This document shows positions 19,871 through 31,864 of a stretch of DNA of 64,000 nucleotides, in pieces. The notes beneath the pieces were generated by a model. It saw nothing but the letters and a program-made list of their open reading frames with translations, did not search any database and was not told the origin of the DNA. Where the stretch lies: NCBI RefSeq assembly GCF_024661895.1, contig NZ_CP102453.1:1984001-2048000 (forward strand), given 5' to 3'. Position 1 is the first letter of the stretch; each line of letters begins with the position of its first letter. Both the position numbers and the translations under genes were made by a program. This DNA is from Fundicoccus culcitae (GTDB lineage: Bacteria; Bacillota; Bacilli; Lactobacillales; Aerococcaceae).

Positions 19871-19887
19871 TGTTATGAAATGTGACA
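19871..19887. promoter_or_regulatory. GlnR box upstream of the amino-acid ABC operon
   Basis: TGTTATGAAATGTGACA fits the GlnR/TnrA box TGTNA-N7-TNACA at every fixed position. It lies about 70 bp upstream of the -35 element of the ABC operon promoter. Confidence 0.75.
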
Positions 19888-20254
19888 TAGAAAATGGATA
19901 TAAAGTAAGGCTTTTTTGGTTTTTAAAAGAGAATTTTACGGTATTTCTTACTTTTATCCCCTTTTTCCATTCAAAACAAGCATTTAAAAAATTTATTTTC
20001 AATCACTTTCATAATAAATACCCATTCTGTGTTAGATATTTTAACTAACTTATTTTCAAAAATTTTAAGTTAAATTTAAACGTTTTCAGTCATTTATTTA
20101 CCTTACAAGGATTGTAATAGATTGTATTTCAATATAAGAAAAAAGTAATTTTTACCCTTTAATATTAATATTTAGTTAGAAAAATTATAGCCATGCTAGT
20201 ATAATTGACTATTTTCTGTATAATAGATGTATTCGAGCTACAAGGAGCAAACAT

Positions 20255-21061
20255 ATGGAACGTGCATTTATTAAAGACTATCAACGTATCGTGATAAAAA
20301 TTGGTACAAATTCAATTATGCAATCTAAAAGAAAGATTAATTATCAAAGGATTGATCGCTTGGCTTATGTCTGTTCAACCTTACAACAAGCGGGTAAAGA
20401 AGTTATTTTGGTATCCTCTGGTGCGATAGGGGTAGGGGCAAGTACTTTAGGTTATGAAGTATATCCCACCGATATTGGAGAACAACAAGCGGTTGCCGCC
20501 TTTGGTCAAAGTGTCTTAATAGGACATTACAGTCGCTTCTTTAACTACTATAATCAGAAAGTGGCACAAATTCTATTAACACGTGATGTCATCGATTTTC
20601 CCGAATCATTAGCTAACGTCAGAAATGCTTTGGAAAATCTGTTAACCAAAAATATCATTCCGATTATTAATGAAAATGATGCTGTGGCGATTGATGAAAT
20701 GGACCATCAAACGAAATTTGGCGATAATGATACCCTCTCATCCATTGTAGCTAAAGTTGTAGATGCTCCGTTGTTAATTATTCTAAGTGATGTAGATGGC
20801 TTATATACGGACAATCCGATGCGCAATCCTAAAGCAGTTAAAATAGATTATGTTTCTGAAATTAATGATGACATTTTATATATGGCAAGTGGAAAAGGTT
20901 CAGAATTTTCTAAGGGTGGCATGTTAACTAAAATTAAAGCTGCACAGAATATGTTAGAAGATAATAAAACGATGATTATTACAAGTAGTGATAATCCAAC
21001 GGTTTTATTCGATATTTTAGATGGAGTCGCTGTCGGTACTTTATTTAAAAATAAGGAGTAG
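20255..21061 (+). CDS. proB: Glutamate 5-kinase, short form without PUA domain
   Basis: The enzyme phosphorylates glutamate, the first step to proline. At 268 residues only the amino-acid-kinase domain is present; the PUA domain found in the E. coli enzyme (367 residues) is absent, which is usual in Lactobacillales. Motifs include IVIKIGTNSIM near residues 11-21, VSSGAIGVG near 54-62, NENDAVAIDE near 139-148, FGDNDTLSS and the K-rich GGMLTKIKAA near 222-231. An AAGGAG site precedes the ATG. It lies 31 bp before proA and runs head-on to replication. Confidence 0.95.
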   Translation: MERAFIKDYQRIVIKIGTNSIMQSKRKINYQRIDRLAYVCSTLQQAGKEVILVSSGAIGVGASTLGYEVYPTDIGEQQAVAAFGQSVLIGHYSRFFNYYNQKVAQILLTRDVIDFPESLANVRNALENLLTKNIIPIINENDAVAIDEMDHQTKFGDNDTLSSIVAKVVDAPLLIILSDVDGLYTDNPMRNPKAVKIDYVSEINDDILYMASGKGSEFSKGGMLTKIKAAQNMLEDNKTMIITSSDNPTVLFDILDGVAVGTLFKNKE

Positions 21062-21080
21062 GGCAGGGGTATTTATTAAG
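21062..21080 (+). repeat. Dispersed 3'-end element, half copy after proB
   Basis: GGCAGGGGTATTTATTAAG directly follows the proB stop codon. Its complement begins AATAAATACCCCTGCC, a left arm of the dispersed element, so it sits between proB and proA without an obvious hairpin. Confidence 0.45.
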
Positions 21081-21092
21081 GGGGTTTTGGGG

Positions 21093-22340
21093 TTGACTTA
21101 TTTAGACACTTTAGGGCAAAATGCCAAACAAGCGGCGCGGCTAGTACGTCGTTTAAAAGCGAGTGAAAAAAATAAAGCGTTACAATCAATGGCTGAGGCT
21201 TTGCTACAACATCAAGATCAAATTTTAGAGGCTAATCAAAAAGATTTGGCTAAAGGCCAGGCGAATGGTTTATCCACTGCGTTACTGGAGCGTTTAACAT
21301 TAAATGAAAGTCGTATTCTGGGAATGGTCAATGGCTTAAAGCAAATTGCAGGCTTGGATGATCCTACTTTAAAAACGGATAGTCAATGGATTAATCGCGA
21401 TGGTTTGCGGATTAGTCGACGTCGGGTACCGCTTGGCGTTATCGGAATTATTTACGAATCCCGTCCAAATGTGACGGTTGATGCAACGGCTTTGTGTTTA
21501 AAAGCAGGTAATGCTGTTATTTTACGTGGCGGAAAAGAAGCTTTGGAAAGTAATCAAGCGATTATTTTAGCTTTACAGGAAGGTTTGTCGCATACAAATG
21601 TGCCAATGACAGCGGTCCAATTGATTACAGATCCTTCGCGTGAATTAGCTACTGAATTTATGCAATTAAATCAATATGTTGATTGTTTGATTCCACGGGG
21701 TGGTGCAGGCTTGATTCAAACGGTGTTAAAACAAGCAACGGTACCTGTCATCGAAACGGGTGTGGGAAATTGTCATTTGTATGTGCATCGTGCGGCTGAT
21801 TTAGCAATGGCTCAACGGATTCTTTTAAATGGCAAATTGCAGCGTCCATCAGTTTGTAATGCTTTGGAGACTTTAATTGTTGATGCTTCCGTTGCCAATG
21901 AATTTTTACCAACTGCCGCCTCAGCCCTTAAGGAGGCGGGGGTCGAGATTGTAGGCGATGAGGCTGTGTTGGCGCTTGTTTCGGAGGCTGAATTAGCTAC
22001 CGATATCGATTATGCCTCTGAATTTCTTGATTATAAGCTTGCTATTAAGGTTGTGGATAGTTATGAACAAGCGATTGATCATATCGACCATTATTCAACA
22101 GGGCATTCGGAAGCAATTATAACGAATGATTACCAAACTTCCCAAAATTTCTTAAATGATATTGATTCAGCTTGTGTTTACGTCAATGCCTCGACACGTT
22201 TTTCAGATGGAGAAGTCTTTGGTTTTGGTGGTGAAATTGGGATTAGCACACAAAAATTACATGCCCGTGGTCCAATGGGATTGGAGGCTTTAACAAGTTA
22301 TAAGTATGTTATTGAAGGTGAAGGTCAGGTAAGAGGGTAG
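21093..22340 (+). CDS. proA: Gamma-glutamyl phosphate reductase
   Basis: This NADPH-dependent enzyme converts glutamyl 5-phosphate to the semialdehyde, the second step of proline synthesis. The TTG at 21093 is used because AAGGGGG lies upstream and the translation LTYLDTLGQNAKQAA matches family starts; the open frame further upstream overlaps proB. The 415-residue length is typical. GVIGIIYESRPNVTVDA (near 112-128), the catalytic-cysteine region GKLQRPSVCNALETLIVD (near 250) and EIGISTQKLHARGPMGLE at the C-terminus are intact. Confidence 0.95.
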   Translation: MTYLDTLGQNAKQAARLVRRLKASEKNKALQSMAEALLQHQDQILEANQKDLAKGQANGLSTALLERLTLNESRILGMVNGLKQIAGLDDPTLKTDSQWINRDGLRISRRRVPLGVIGIIYESRPNVTVDATALCLKAGNAVILRGGKEALESNQAIILALQEGLSHTNVPMTAVQLITDPSRELATEFMQLNQYVDCLIPRGGAGLIQTVLKQATVPVIETGVGNCHLYVHRAADLAMAQRILLNGKLQRPSVCNALETLIVDASVANEFLPTAASALKEAGVEIVGDEAVLALVSEAELATDIDYASEFLDYKLAIKVVDSYEQAIDHIDHYSTGHSEAIITNDYQTSQNFLNDIDSACVYVNASTRFSDGEVFGFGGEIGISTQKLHARGPMGLEALTSYKYVIEGEGQVRG

Positions 22341-22364
22341 CCATTGTGATGAAGTGAACTGAAA

Positions 22365-22431
22365 AAAAAAACCGGCTTTTTAGTTATAGGGTAAAATATT
22401 TCCACTATAACTAAAAAGTCGGTTTTTTTAT
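22365..22431. terminator. Bidirectional terminator between proA and gyrA
   Basis: A 19-base arm (22371-22389, starting ACCGGCTTTTT) pairs with 22405-22423 with a single mismatch, with A and T tracts outside. It ends both convergent genes. Confidence 0.85.
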
Positions 22432-22443
22432 CGGAATTCTAAA

Positions 22444-25020
22444 CTATTCAAAGTCATCATCTTCATCGTCGAATTCTGATTCATCATCCAATTCTTCTTC
22501 ATCTATATCGATGACTTCATCTTCTAATAAATCGTCTTCATCTACTTCAGCTAGCTCACTAATGGCCTCTTCATCTGAATGTTCAATCTTTGTAATTGAG
22601 CTTACTAGTGCATCATCTGTTAGACGAATCATTCGTACACCTAAGGTTTGACGACCCGTTTTTGAAATACTCGCAATATTAAAGCGAATAACCGTTCCTT
22701 GATTGGTCATAATCATCAAATCTTCGCTACCATCCGTCGTTGTAATTCCAGCTAAATCACCGCTCTTTTCAGAAATATTAGAAGTTTTAACCCCTTTACC
22801 ACCACGGTTTTTCACCACATACTCACTAGCTGGCGTCCGTTTGCCATAGCCTTTTTCCGTAACAACAAGGACTTCATCCGTGTCATTAAGAATCGCTGCT
22901 CCAATGACATAATCGCCTTTACGTAAACGAATACCACGTACACCCGTTGCTGAACGCCCCATTGGACGAACATCTGTCTCTTTAAAGGTGGTTGCAAAAC
23001 CTTTACGGGTTCCAATGATAATATTCTTAGTCCCATCTGTCACTAACACATGAATCAATTCATCCTCATCATTAAGTTTAATTGCTACTAAACCATTTTT
23101 ACGGATATTCAAGTAACTAGCCGATGGTGAACGTTTAACGGTACCATTTTTGGTGACAAACATTAAATACTCTTCGACCGTATTATTTGTTTGTTGATTC
23201 ACGCGAACAATATCACGGACTTCTTCGTCTTTTTCAAGGTTTAATAAGTTAACGATTGGAATTCCCTTAGCCGTGCGACCATATTCAGGGACTTCATAGC
23301 CTTTAGTTTGATAAACCTTACCTAAATTAGTAAAGTATAACAAATTATCATGCGTTGAGCAGGATAACATCGTTTGAATGGAATCATCTTCCGAAACACC
23401 CATGCCTTTAACGCCACGACCCCCACGATTTTGAACTTGGAATTCATCTTCAACCATGCGTTTGATATAGCCATTTTTAGTTAATACAATTAAAGATTCT
23501 TCTTCCTCAATAAGATCTTCGTCATCAATATCGGTTAATTCACCCACCATTAATTGGGTACGTCGCGCATCGTTAAAGCGTAATTTAATATCATTTAATT
23601 CATCTTCAATGATTTCAAATACACGTTCTTCACTGCCTAAAATTTCATTCAAGCGCGTAATCAATGCTAGTAAATCTTGGTATTCTTGTTCAATTTTCTC
23701 ACGTTCTAAACCTGTTAAGCGGACCAAACGCATATCTAAGATGGCTTGTGCTTGAACATTAGATAATTCGTAGCGTTCCATCATTAAATTTTTAGCTGTT
23801 TCGGCTTCTTGAGATCCTCGAATAATGGCAATAATTTCATCAATAACATCCAGTGCAATACGTAAACCTTCTAAAATATGGGCACGTTCTTCAGCTTTTC
23901 GTTTTTCAAAAGCAGTCCGGCGACGGATAACCTCAACTTGGTGATCGAGATATTTACTTAGGATGTCTTTAATACCTAAAACTTTTGGAATTCCTTTATC
24001 GATGGCTAGCATATTCATCCCAAAAGAACTTTGAAGGGCTGTTTGTTTAAATAAATTATTTATGACCACATTAGCGCTCATATCACGACGGACTTCAACC
24101 ACAATACGCATACCTTCGCGACCTGACTCATCAGCGACATAGGTAATACCTTCAATTTTCTTCTCACGGGCTAATTCGGCAATTCGTTCAACAATTTTAG
24201 CTTTATTAGCGCCATAAGGTATTTCGGTAATAACTATCCGTTCGCGGTCTTTACCCATGGGTTCAATTTCAATTTTACTACGAACAATAATTTTTCCTTT
24301 ACCAGTTGCATAGGCTTTACGAATCCCAGATTTACCTATGACAATCCCTCCGGTAGGAAAATCAGGTCCAGGTAAAACTTCCATAATTTCAGCAATGGTT
24401 GCGTCCGGATTTTTCATTAATAAAATTAGGGCATCAATAACTTCACCTAAATTATGTGGAGGTATATTCGTAGCCATCCCAACAGCAATTCCCGAAGCAC
24501 CATTAACTAATAGATTAGGAAAACGGGCTGGTAATACCACGGGTTCGCGCTCTTCTTGTGAGTAGTTATCTTGAAAATCGACGGTATCTTTATTAATATC
24601 TTTCAACATTTCTAAAGCAATCTTACTCATTCTAGCTTCCGTATAACGCATAGCTGCTGCGCCATCTCCATCGACAGAACCAAAGTTTCCATGACCATCT
24701 ACTAGCATTTGGCGATAACTAAAAGGTTGTGCCATACGTACCATGGCTTCATAAATCGCACTGTCCCCATGAGGATGGTATTTCCCCATAACGTCTCCAA
24801 CAATTCTGGCAGATTTTTTATGCGGTTTATCCGGTGTAACACCTAATTCGTTCATTCCATATAAAATACGACGATGGACGGGTTTTAAGCCATCACGTAC
24901 ATCCGGTAATGCGCGCGCAACAATCACACTCATCGCATAGTCTAAAAACGATGTCCGCATTTCATCAGGAAGATTAACGACTTCAACTTCTCTAGGTGTT
25001 CCTCCAAATGTTTCACTCAT
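22444..25020 (-). CDS. gyrA: DNA gyrase subunit A
   Basis: The breakage-reunion subunit of gyrase introduces negative supercoils with GyrB. The 858 residues include the N-terminal winged-helix region, the catalytic tyrosine in [10 protein letters not shown] (near residue 124), and C-terminal beta-pinwheel repeats, ending in a long Asp/Glu-rich tail. The quinolone-determining segment reads [19 protein letters not shown], so the usual Ser and Glu positions are unmutated. It follows gyrB by 33 bp in the dnaA-side operon order. Confidence 0.97.
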   Translation of the reverse strand: MSETFGGTPREVEVVNLPDEMRTSFLDYAMSVIVARALPDVRDGLKPVHRRILYGMNELGVTPDKPHKKSARIVGDVMGKYHPHGDSAIYEAMVRMAQPFSYRQMLVDGHGNFGSVDGDGAAAMRYTEARMSKIALEMLKDINKDTVDFQDNYSQEEREPVVLPARFPNLLVNGASGIAVGMATNIPPHNLGEVIDALILLMKNPDATIAEIMEVLPGPDFPTGGIVIGKSGIRKAYATGKGKIIVRSKIEIEPMGKDRERIVITEIPYGANKAKIVERIAELAREKKIEGITYVADESGREGMRIVVEVRRDMSANVVINNLFKQTALQSSFGMNMLAIDKGIPKVLGIKDILSKYLDHQVEVIRRRTAFEKRKAEERAHILEGLRIALDVIDEIIAIIRGSQEAETAKNLMMERYELSNVQAQAILDMRLVRLTGLEREKIEQEYQDLLALITRLNEILGSEERVFEIIEDELNDIKLRFNDARRTQLMVGELTDIDDEDLIEEEESLIVLTKNGYIKRMVEDEFQVQNRGGRGVKGMGVSEDDSIQTMLSCSTHDNLLYFTNLGKVYQTKGYEVPEYGRTAKGIPIVNLLNLEKDEEVRDIVRVNQQTNNTVEEYLMFVTKNGTVKRSPSASYLNIRKNGLVAIKLNDEDELIHVLVTDGTKNIIIGTRKGFATTFKETDVRPMGRSATGVRGIRLRKGDYVIGAAILNDTDEVLVVTEKGYGKRTPASEYVVKNRGGKGVKTSNISEKSGDLAGITTTDGSEDLMIMTNQGTVIRFNIASISKTGRQTLGVRMIRLTDDALVSSITKIEHSDEEAISELAEVDEDDLLEDEVIDIDEEELDDESEFDDEDDDFE

Positions 25021-25053
25021 CTAATCTTACGTCCTTTCTTCAAAACAAGACTT

Positions 25054-27003
<1,950 letters not shown>

Positions 27004-28119
27004 CTATGGTTCACTAATTGTGCCTTTTTTAACGTGATATATCTTGGCTTGTTTTAATTCTGCTAGCTTTAAACCACTAATAGAAGCAGTCGTTAAAAAA
27101 GTTTGAACTTTTGATTCAATATAACTCATCAAAATATGTTGACGTTGGTCATCCAATTCAGATAATACGTCGTCTAATAATAAAATAGGATATTCTGACG
27201 TGAGTTGATACATTAAATCAATCTCAGCTAATTTTAAGCTAAGAATAATTGTACGTTGTTGCCCTTGCGAGCCATATAACTGGGCTGATTTATCATTTAA
27301 AATAAATTCTAAATCATCCCGGTGAGGTCCATACAAGGTATTGCCTAAGTCTTTCTCTCGTTTTTGGCTATGTTTGAATAATTGCATCAATTGATCGGTC
27401 AGTGTATCCAACTGAGTATAATCTAAACGAGAGCTAGAACTTTTATAATTAATTTGTAATTGATCGGACTGATTAGACAAACGATGATGGACTGGCTGGG
27501 CTAATTTAACTAATTGCTCAACAAAGTTTAGGCGATATTTAATGATGTTAACAGCTTTTTCAATCAATTGTTCGGTTAAAACCTCAAAATAAATAGCATC
27601 AAAATTTGACTGTTGACCAAACTGTTTTAAATACGTATTGCGTTGTTTTAAAATACGGTTGTAATCCAATAATTCATTTAAATAGACGGGGTGGGATTGT
27701 CCAAGTTCCACATCAAGAAAACGACGGCGTAAAGCAGGTGAGCCTTTAATTAATTGGAGGTCTTCAGGAGCAAATAAAATAACATTTAATTTGCCAATAA
27801 AATGACTGAGTTTAGCTTGTTCTAAATGATTAAACTTGGCTATCTTTCCTTTTTTATTGAGTTGTAATTCTAAAGGAAAGGTATAGTGTTTCGTTTCCAC
27901 TTCACCTTTAATCATTGCTTCGGTGTTAGACCAACGAATCATTTCTTGGTCATGATTCGTTCGATGACTTTTGGCTAAAGACAACAAAAAAATCGCCTCA
28001 AGGATATTGGTCTTTCCTTGGGCATTTTCACCGGTGAAGATGGTTAAACTGTGATCAAAACTCAGCTCTAAATTGGCATAATTTCTAAAATTAGTTAATT
28101 CGAGTCGTTTAAGTCTCAT
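27004..28119 (-). CDS. recF: DNA replication and repair protein RecF
   Basis: RecF is an SMC-like ATPase that with RecO and RecR loads RecA at gaps. The 371-residue protein has Walker A GENAQGKTN (residues 30-38), a central coiled-coil-like region and a C-terminal signature and Walker B region (YGSQGQQRTIILSLKLAE, then PILLLDDVLSELDDQRQ). Its start overlaps the S4-domain gene by 11 bp, indicating translational coupling. The order dnaN-S4-recF-gyrB is canonical for Firmicutes. Confidence 0.95.
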   Translation of the reverse strand: MRLKRLELTNFRNYANLELSFDHSLTIFTGENAQGKTNILEAIFLLSLAKSHRTNHDQEMIRWSNTEAMIKGEVETKHYTFPLELQLNKKGKIAKFNHLEQAKLSHFIGKLNVILFAPEDLQLIKGSPALRRRFLDVELGQSHPVYLNELLDYNRILKQRNTYLKQFGQQSNFDAIYFEVLTEQLIEKAVNIIKYRLNFVEQLVKLAQPVHHRLSNQSDQLQINYKSSSSRLDYTQLDTLTDQLMQLFKHSQKREKDLGNTLYGPHRDDLEFILNDKSAQLYGSQGQQRTIILSLKLAEIDLMYQLTSEYPILLLDDVLSELDDQRQHILMSYIESKVQTFLTTASISGLKLAELKQAKIYHVKKGTISEP

Positions 28120-28357
28120 TAGGCTTTGCTGGTGATATTTGTTGGATGGTAATGGTCATATTTTCATTAGGTAAGAATATTTTATCACCTGAATAAAGTT
28201 TTTTACCGCGTCTTTGTTCTAATTCATCGTTTAAATAGACTTCAAACTCACTTAAATACCACTTAGCCATCCCGCCACTGGGAATATAACTTTCTAATTT
28301 AAGTAATTGACCTAAGGTTATATACGAATCTCTAATTTTTAGTATTTTTTGTTGCAT
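28109..28357 (-). CDS. yaaA: S4-domain RNA-binding protein, YaaA family
   Basis: This small protein (82 residues from the ATG at 28357, 88 if the GTG at 28375 is used) has an S4-like fold: YITLGQLLKLESYIPSGGMAKWYLSE, then VYLNDELEQRRGKKLYSGDKI. It is the conserved small gene between dnaN and recF in Firmicutes; a role near the ribosome is suspected but not proven. I prefer the ATG at 28357 because GGTGA lies before it, with modest confidence. Confidence 0.85.
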   Translation of the reverse strand: MQQKILKIRDSYITLGQLLKLESYIPSGGMAKWYLSEFEVYLNDELEQRRGKKLYSGDKIFLPNENMTITIQQISPAKPNET

Positions 28358-28474
28358 CTTTATCACCATCCTCACTATTTCTTCTTATTATATTATACAC
28401 TTATTTCACTAAAAACTCAAATAAATCAATTTTAAGCGAAATTCACTTAAAATAATATAAACCTATTATAAAAC

Positions 28475-28503
28475 AAAAAAATAGCCTATACAGGCTATTT
28501 TTG
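28475..28503 (-). terminator. Terminator after dnaN
   Basis: On the minus strand AAAAATAGCC and GGCTATTTTT form a stem around a short loop, followed by a T tract. It separates dnaA-dnaN from the yaaA-recF-gyrBA group. Confidence 0.8.
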
Positions 28504-28521
28504 GCATTTTAAGACATTGAA

Positions 28522-29676
28522 CTATGAATGATGGGTGCGAATTGGAGTAAGTAATTGTAAAAGTTGGCTATGGGGAACTTCGTCTTCTAGATCTTGACTC
28601 ATTAATAATGGACGGATCGATGATTGGAATTGAATTTTAATATCCACATCGCCAAATGATTTTAAGGCATCTTTCATGTAGTCTGGGTTAAAGGAAATAA
28701 TAATCGCATCTCCTTCAGCTTTTTTATAATCAATTTCTTCTGCTACATGGCCGACTTGATTGCCTTTTACAGATAGCTCAACATTATCTTCACCAATTTC
28801 GAGTTGTACCACATTATTTTTACTTTCATGTGACATTAAAGAAGCCCGATCAATAGCCTGTAAGAAATTATTAGCATTTAAAACTAATTCTGTTTGATGA
28901 CTACTTGGAATCAAACGGTAAACATCAGGATAATTGCCTTCAAGTAAGCGCGAAAAGATCGTCAGATTTTCTAAAAAGAAAATAACTTGTTGTTCAGTAA
29001 CCGCAAAAGCTAATTTTCCATTATCATCAATCATTCGTGTTAATTCAACCATTGTTTTTTTAGGGATGGTAATTGGTTTGAAGCTATCCTCACCATTGGG
29101 TAAATCAGTTGGAATTTCTCGTAAACTTAAACGATGACTATCGGTAGCTGCTGCAGTAATACTGGATGCATTAGCAGTTAAATGAATCCCAGTTAGTACA
29201 GGGCGACTTTCTTGATTAGACGTCGCAAATACGGTTTGATCGACCATTTGTTTAAATAATAGAGGAGGTAAATTAATTTGTTGGTCAATTTCAATATCGG
29301 GTAAACGGGGATACGATTCACTATCTTGTCCATTAATATTGAAAGTTGCTGATCCTGAAGTTATGGTTGCATGATAAAAATCATCGCTTTCTATAACTAC
29401 TTCATCTTTAGGTAGTTTTTTAATAATGTCATTAAACAAACGAGCGGGTAAAACAATGCTACCTTCTTCTTCAATTGATAAATCATAAGATTCGTTATCA
29501 ACAGGTAAAAAACTTTCAATGGAAATATCAGCATCGCTCCCAATTAATGTAATCCCCTCATTAGTTGCTGTAATTTTAATCCCTTGTAAAATAGGAATTG
29601 TTGCTTTTGAAGGAATTGCACGGGTTACATGGTTTAATTGGATGATAAAGGCTTGTTTTTGAATAACAAATTTCAT
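28522..29676 (-). CDS. dnaN: DNA polymerase III sliding clamp (beta subunit)
   Basis: The clamp tethers polymerase III to DNA as a ring-shaped dimer. The 384-residue protein shows the three-domain clamp pattern: MKFVIQKQAFIIQLNHVTRAI at the start (conserved in Firmicutes), YPRLPDIE near residue 113, and RPVLTGIHLTA near residue 158. The C-terminus has the hydrophobic-pocket region SSIRPLLM near residue 355. It lies 186 bp after dnaA. Confidence 0.96.
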   Translation of the reverse strand: MKFVIQKQAFIIQLNHVTRAIPSKATIPILQGIKITATNEGITLIGSDADISIESFLPVDNESYDLSIEEEGSIVLPARLFNDIIKKLPKDEVVIESDDFYHATITSGSATFNINGQDSESYPRLPDIEIDQQINLPPLLFKQMVDQTVFATSNQESRPVLTGIHLTANASSITAAATDSHRLSLREIPTDLPNGEDSFKPITIPKKTMVELTRMIDDNGKLAFAVTEQQVIFFLENLTIFSRLLEGNYPDVYRLIPSSHQTELVLNANNFLQAIDRASLMSHESKNNVVQLEIGEDNVELSVKGNQVGHVAEEIDYKKAEGDAIIISFNPDYMKDALKSFGDVDIKIQFQSSIRPLLMSQDLEDEVPHSQLLQLLTPIRTHHS

Positions 29677-29862
29677 TTATTTTTCCACTCCTTAATAATT
29701 AATAGTATAAATAAATAAGAGAAGTCATAGTAGTAGGGCTTGTTGATAACGGGTAAAAGTCTGTTTGATCTTGGAATAACAATAATCTTACTTGTGGATG
29801 GCCTGTGAATGATTCGGTTGATAAAAAAATAGTTATGCACAGGTCATAAAAAAACGACTAAA
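29677..29862. other. dnaA-dnaN spacer with DnaA boxes
   Basis: This 186-bp spacer contains TTATGCACA (29833-29841), a near-match DnaA box, and related TGTGGATGG near 29795. In B. subtilis the corresponding spacer is the second part of a bipartite oriC, and the same arrangement is plausible here. Confidence 0.55.
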
Positions 29863-31206
29863 TTATGTTTTTAATCGTTTCTTTAATTGATTGATTTCAT
29901 CATCTAAAGTAGGTGATGTTTTTAAGTCATCACTGATTTTTTCGTAAGCATGAATAACAGTCGTATGATTTTTGTTTCCAAAAGCCTCACCAATCTTAGG
30001 AAACGAAATATCGGTTAATTCACGGGCTAGATACATGGCAATTTGACGTGGATAAACAATATTTTTAGTGCGTTTCTTTCCTTTAATATCTTGACTCGTA
30101 ATTTGATAATAATGAGCGACTTGATTAATAATTTCATTGATACTCAAAGGCTTCTTCTCTTGAGTGTCAACCATATTTCTTAAAGCTTCAGCAGCCAATG
30201 AGGTGGTTATTTCTCTACCTTGAATAGCTGCATAAGCAATAACGCGCACTAAGGCGCCTTCTAACTCACGAATATTGGTATCAATGTTATTAGCTATATA
30301 GGTCAAGGTCTCTGAATTAATATCTAATCGGTCGTTACTGGCTTTTTTACGTAAGATAGCAATTCTAGTTTCCAAATCTGGCGGTGTAATATCAGTTGAT
30401 AACCCCCATTTAAAACGACTAATCAAACGTTCTTCCAAATTGTCGATATTATTTGGTAGTCGATCACTGGTTAAGACAATTTGTTTGTTATTGTTGTATA
30501 AAGCATTAAACGTATGAAAAAACTCTTCTTGCGTCTTATCTTTATTAGACAAAAACTGAATATCATCAATCAAAAGAACATCGATACTGCGATACATCTC
30601 ACGAAATGCAATTTGTGATCCATTTTGAATACTTGTAATAAAGTCATTGGTAAAGGATTCACTCGTAGCATATTTAATTTTAGCTTTGGGGTTTTTAGCT
30701 AAAATTTCATTGCCGATAGCTTGCATTAAATGTGTTTTCCCTAAGCCAACTCCCCCATAAATCAAAAAGGGATTATACGTTTGACCTGGATTATCACTAA
30801 CTGCTAAGGCTGCTCCATTGGCCATTTTGTTATCTTCTCCAACAACAAATGTTTCGAACGTATAGTTAGGATTCAATTGTGAATCATTAAAGTTACTCTC
30901 AGAGCTGCCTATTTGTTGATTACTATCCTCTGATTTTACTTCCGTTTGTGTGCTATCTTGCGGAACAATAATAAAAGTTGGTTCATATTCCATTCCGTAA
31001 TTTTCTAAACTATACTGCAAAATATAACCAGATAAATGGCGCTCCCAATGCTTTTTAGTCAATGCATTTGGGACAGAAAGTGAAATCGACTGATGGCCAA
31101 TACGTGTAGGTTTAACCGGTTCAACCCAAGTAGCATAAGCATTTTCACTTAATATTTCCTTTAAATAATTGGTAATCTCTAACCAAAAGCGATCCTTTTC
31201 ATCCAT
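29863..31206 (-). CDS. dnaA: Chromosomal replication initiator DnaA
   Basis: DnaA binds DnaA boxes at oriC, melts the origin and helps load DnaB. The 447-residue protein has the N-terminal helicase/DnaD-interaction domain, an AAA+ core with Walker A GGVGLGKTHL (near residue 150) and Walker B VLLIDDIQFL, and a C-terminal DNA-binding domain with the signature GNKNHTTVIHAYEKI. AGGTGAG precedes the ATG. Boxes TTATCCACA and variants lie directly upstream, allowing autoregulation. Confidence 0.98.
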   Translation of the reverse strand: MDEKDRFWLEITNYLKEILSENAYATWVEPVKPTRIGHQSISLSVPNALTKKHWERHLSGYILQYSLENYGMEYEPTFIIVPQDSTQTEVKSEDSNQQIGSSESNFNDSQLNPNYTFETFVVGEDNKMANGAALAVSDNPGQTYNPFLIYGGVGLGKTHLMQAIGNEILAKNPKAKIKYATSESFTNDFITSIQNGSQIAFREMYRSIDVLLIDDIQFLSNKDKTQEEFFHTFNALYNNNKQIVLTSDRLPNNIDNLEERLISRFKWGLSTDITPPDLETRIAILRKKASNDRLDINSETLTYIANNIDTNIRELEGALVRVIAYAAIQGREITTSLAAEALRNMVDTQEKKPLSINEIINQVAHYYQITSQDIKGKKRTKNIVYPRQIAMYLARELTDISFPKIGEAFGNKNHTTVIHAYEKISDDLKTSPTLDDEINQLKKRLKT

Positions 31207-31688
31207 CTATTTATCTCACCTCACTTGTGGATAAGTATTTCATTATAGTTGTATTTTAGCATAGTTCATTATTTGAACAAGTTGATAGCTATAAAAAGCT
31301 TATCCACACATCCACAATAAACTTATGCACAACTGAATAAAAACTGTGAATAACCACAATAAATATCTTTGAAACAAAGAACATTGTGGATAATTACTTA
31401 TTGATTTTATCATATTTTGAAGACTTATGCACAGTTTTTGTGGATAATTTTATAAGCTTATTAACACTTGTCGATAAGTGCATAAAGTAGAGGATTAGCT
31501 GTGGATATTTATTTTGAAAAAAAAGTTATTCACAGGGGCTGTGTATATTGTGGATAAGTTGTGCATAAGTCGCGAAGGGGGAATATTTATTTTATAAGGG
31601 GAATTTGGCTTGAATCGCTTGACTTTAGGCTTTATTTTCTATAATATATTCTAGGTATTTACATCGAAAACTTGAGGAGGTGCGATTG
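31207..31688. other. oriC: Origin of replication (oriC), between dnaA and rpmH
   Basis: This 482-bp AT-rich gap between divergent dnaA and rpmH has at least ten DnaA boxes. Exact TTATCCACA (either strand) occurs at 31226, 31300, 31385, 31439 and 31549. One-base variants (TTATGCACA or TTATTCACA) occur at 31323, 31345, 31425, 31526 and 31560. Very AT-rich stretches between them are candidate unwinding zones. A TTGACT and TATAAT pair (15-base spacing, 31619-31645) probably drives rpmH. On the dnaA side TAAAAT and TATAAT hexamers lie upstream of the 31226 box, so DnaA may repress its own gene. Confidence 0.93.
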
Positions 31689-31823
31689 ATGAAAAGAACA
31701 TACCAACCAAAAAAACGTACACGCAAAAAAGTTCACGGCTTCCGTAAAAGAATGAGCACTAAAAATGGACGTCGCGTATTGAGAAACCGCCGTCTTAAAG
31801 GTAGAAAATCTTTAACCGCTTAA
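31689..31823 (+). CDS. rpmH: 50S ribosomal protein L34
   Basis: The 44-codon gene encodes a very basic protein starting [20 protein letters not shown] and ending GRKSLTA, unmistakably bL34. The ATG follows GAGGAGGTG. It begins the rpmH-rnpA-yidC-jag arm on the other side of oriC from dnaA. It is too short for routine open-frame cut-offs. Confidence 0.98.
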   Translation: MKRTYQPKKRTRKKVHGFRKRMSTKNGRRVLRNRRLKGRKSLTA

Positions 31824-31829
31824 TCATTG

Positions 31830-31864
31830 ATAAAGGTAACCTTTAGTGGTACCTTTATTTTTTT
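31830..31864 (+). terminator. Terminator after rpmH
   Basis: ATAAAGGTA (31830-31838) and TACCTTTAT (31850-31858) form a 9-bp stem followed by a T tract. It may partly separate rpmH from rnpA; the 200-bp gap probably also holds an rnpA promoter. Confidence 0.7.

Larger units (their letters stand above)
19736..20254. other. AT-rich divergent intergenic region with regulatory sites
   Basis: This gap of about 520 bp separates the amino-acid ABC operon (minus) from proBA (plus). It holds the ABC promoter, one GlnR box and, near proB, two TATAAT hexamers (20200-20205 and 20219-20224) with a TTGACT between them, so the exact proB promoter is unclear. An open frame at 19860-20048 is AT-rich chance sequence without a ribosome site. 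I see no structured RNA leader or T-box. Confidence 0.6.

Noticed and set aside
19860-20048. 62-codon open frame in the gap upstream of proB
   Set aside because: No ribosome site, extreme AT bias and overlap with the GlnR box; it is chance open frame.
21021-21092. Upstream extension of proA overlapping proB
   Set aside because: The extra 24 codons are not proA-like, and AAGGGGG before the TTG at 21093 fits a start there. No frameshift between proB and proA is needed.
23944-23962. Dispersed-element-like word GATATTTACTTA inside gyrA
   Set aside because: It lies in conserved coding sequence (SKYLD) and has no partner arm; a chance match.
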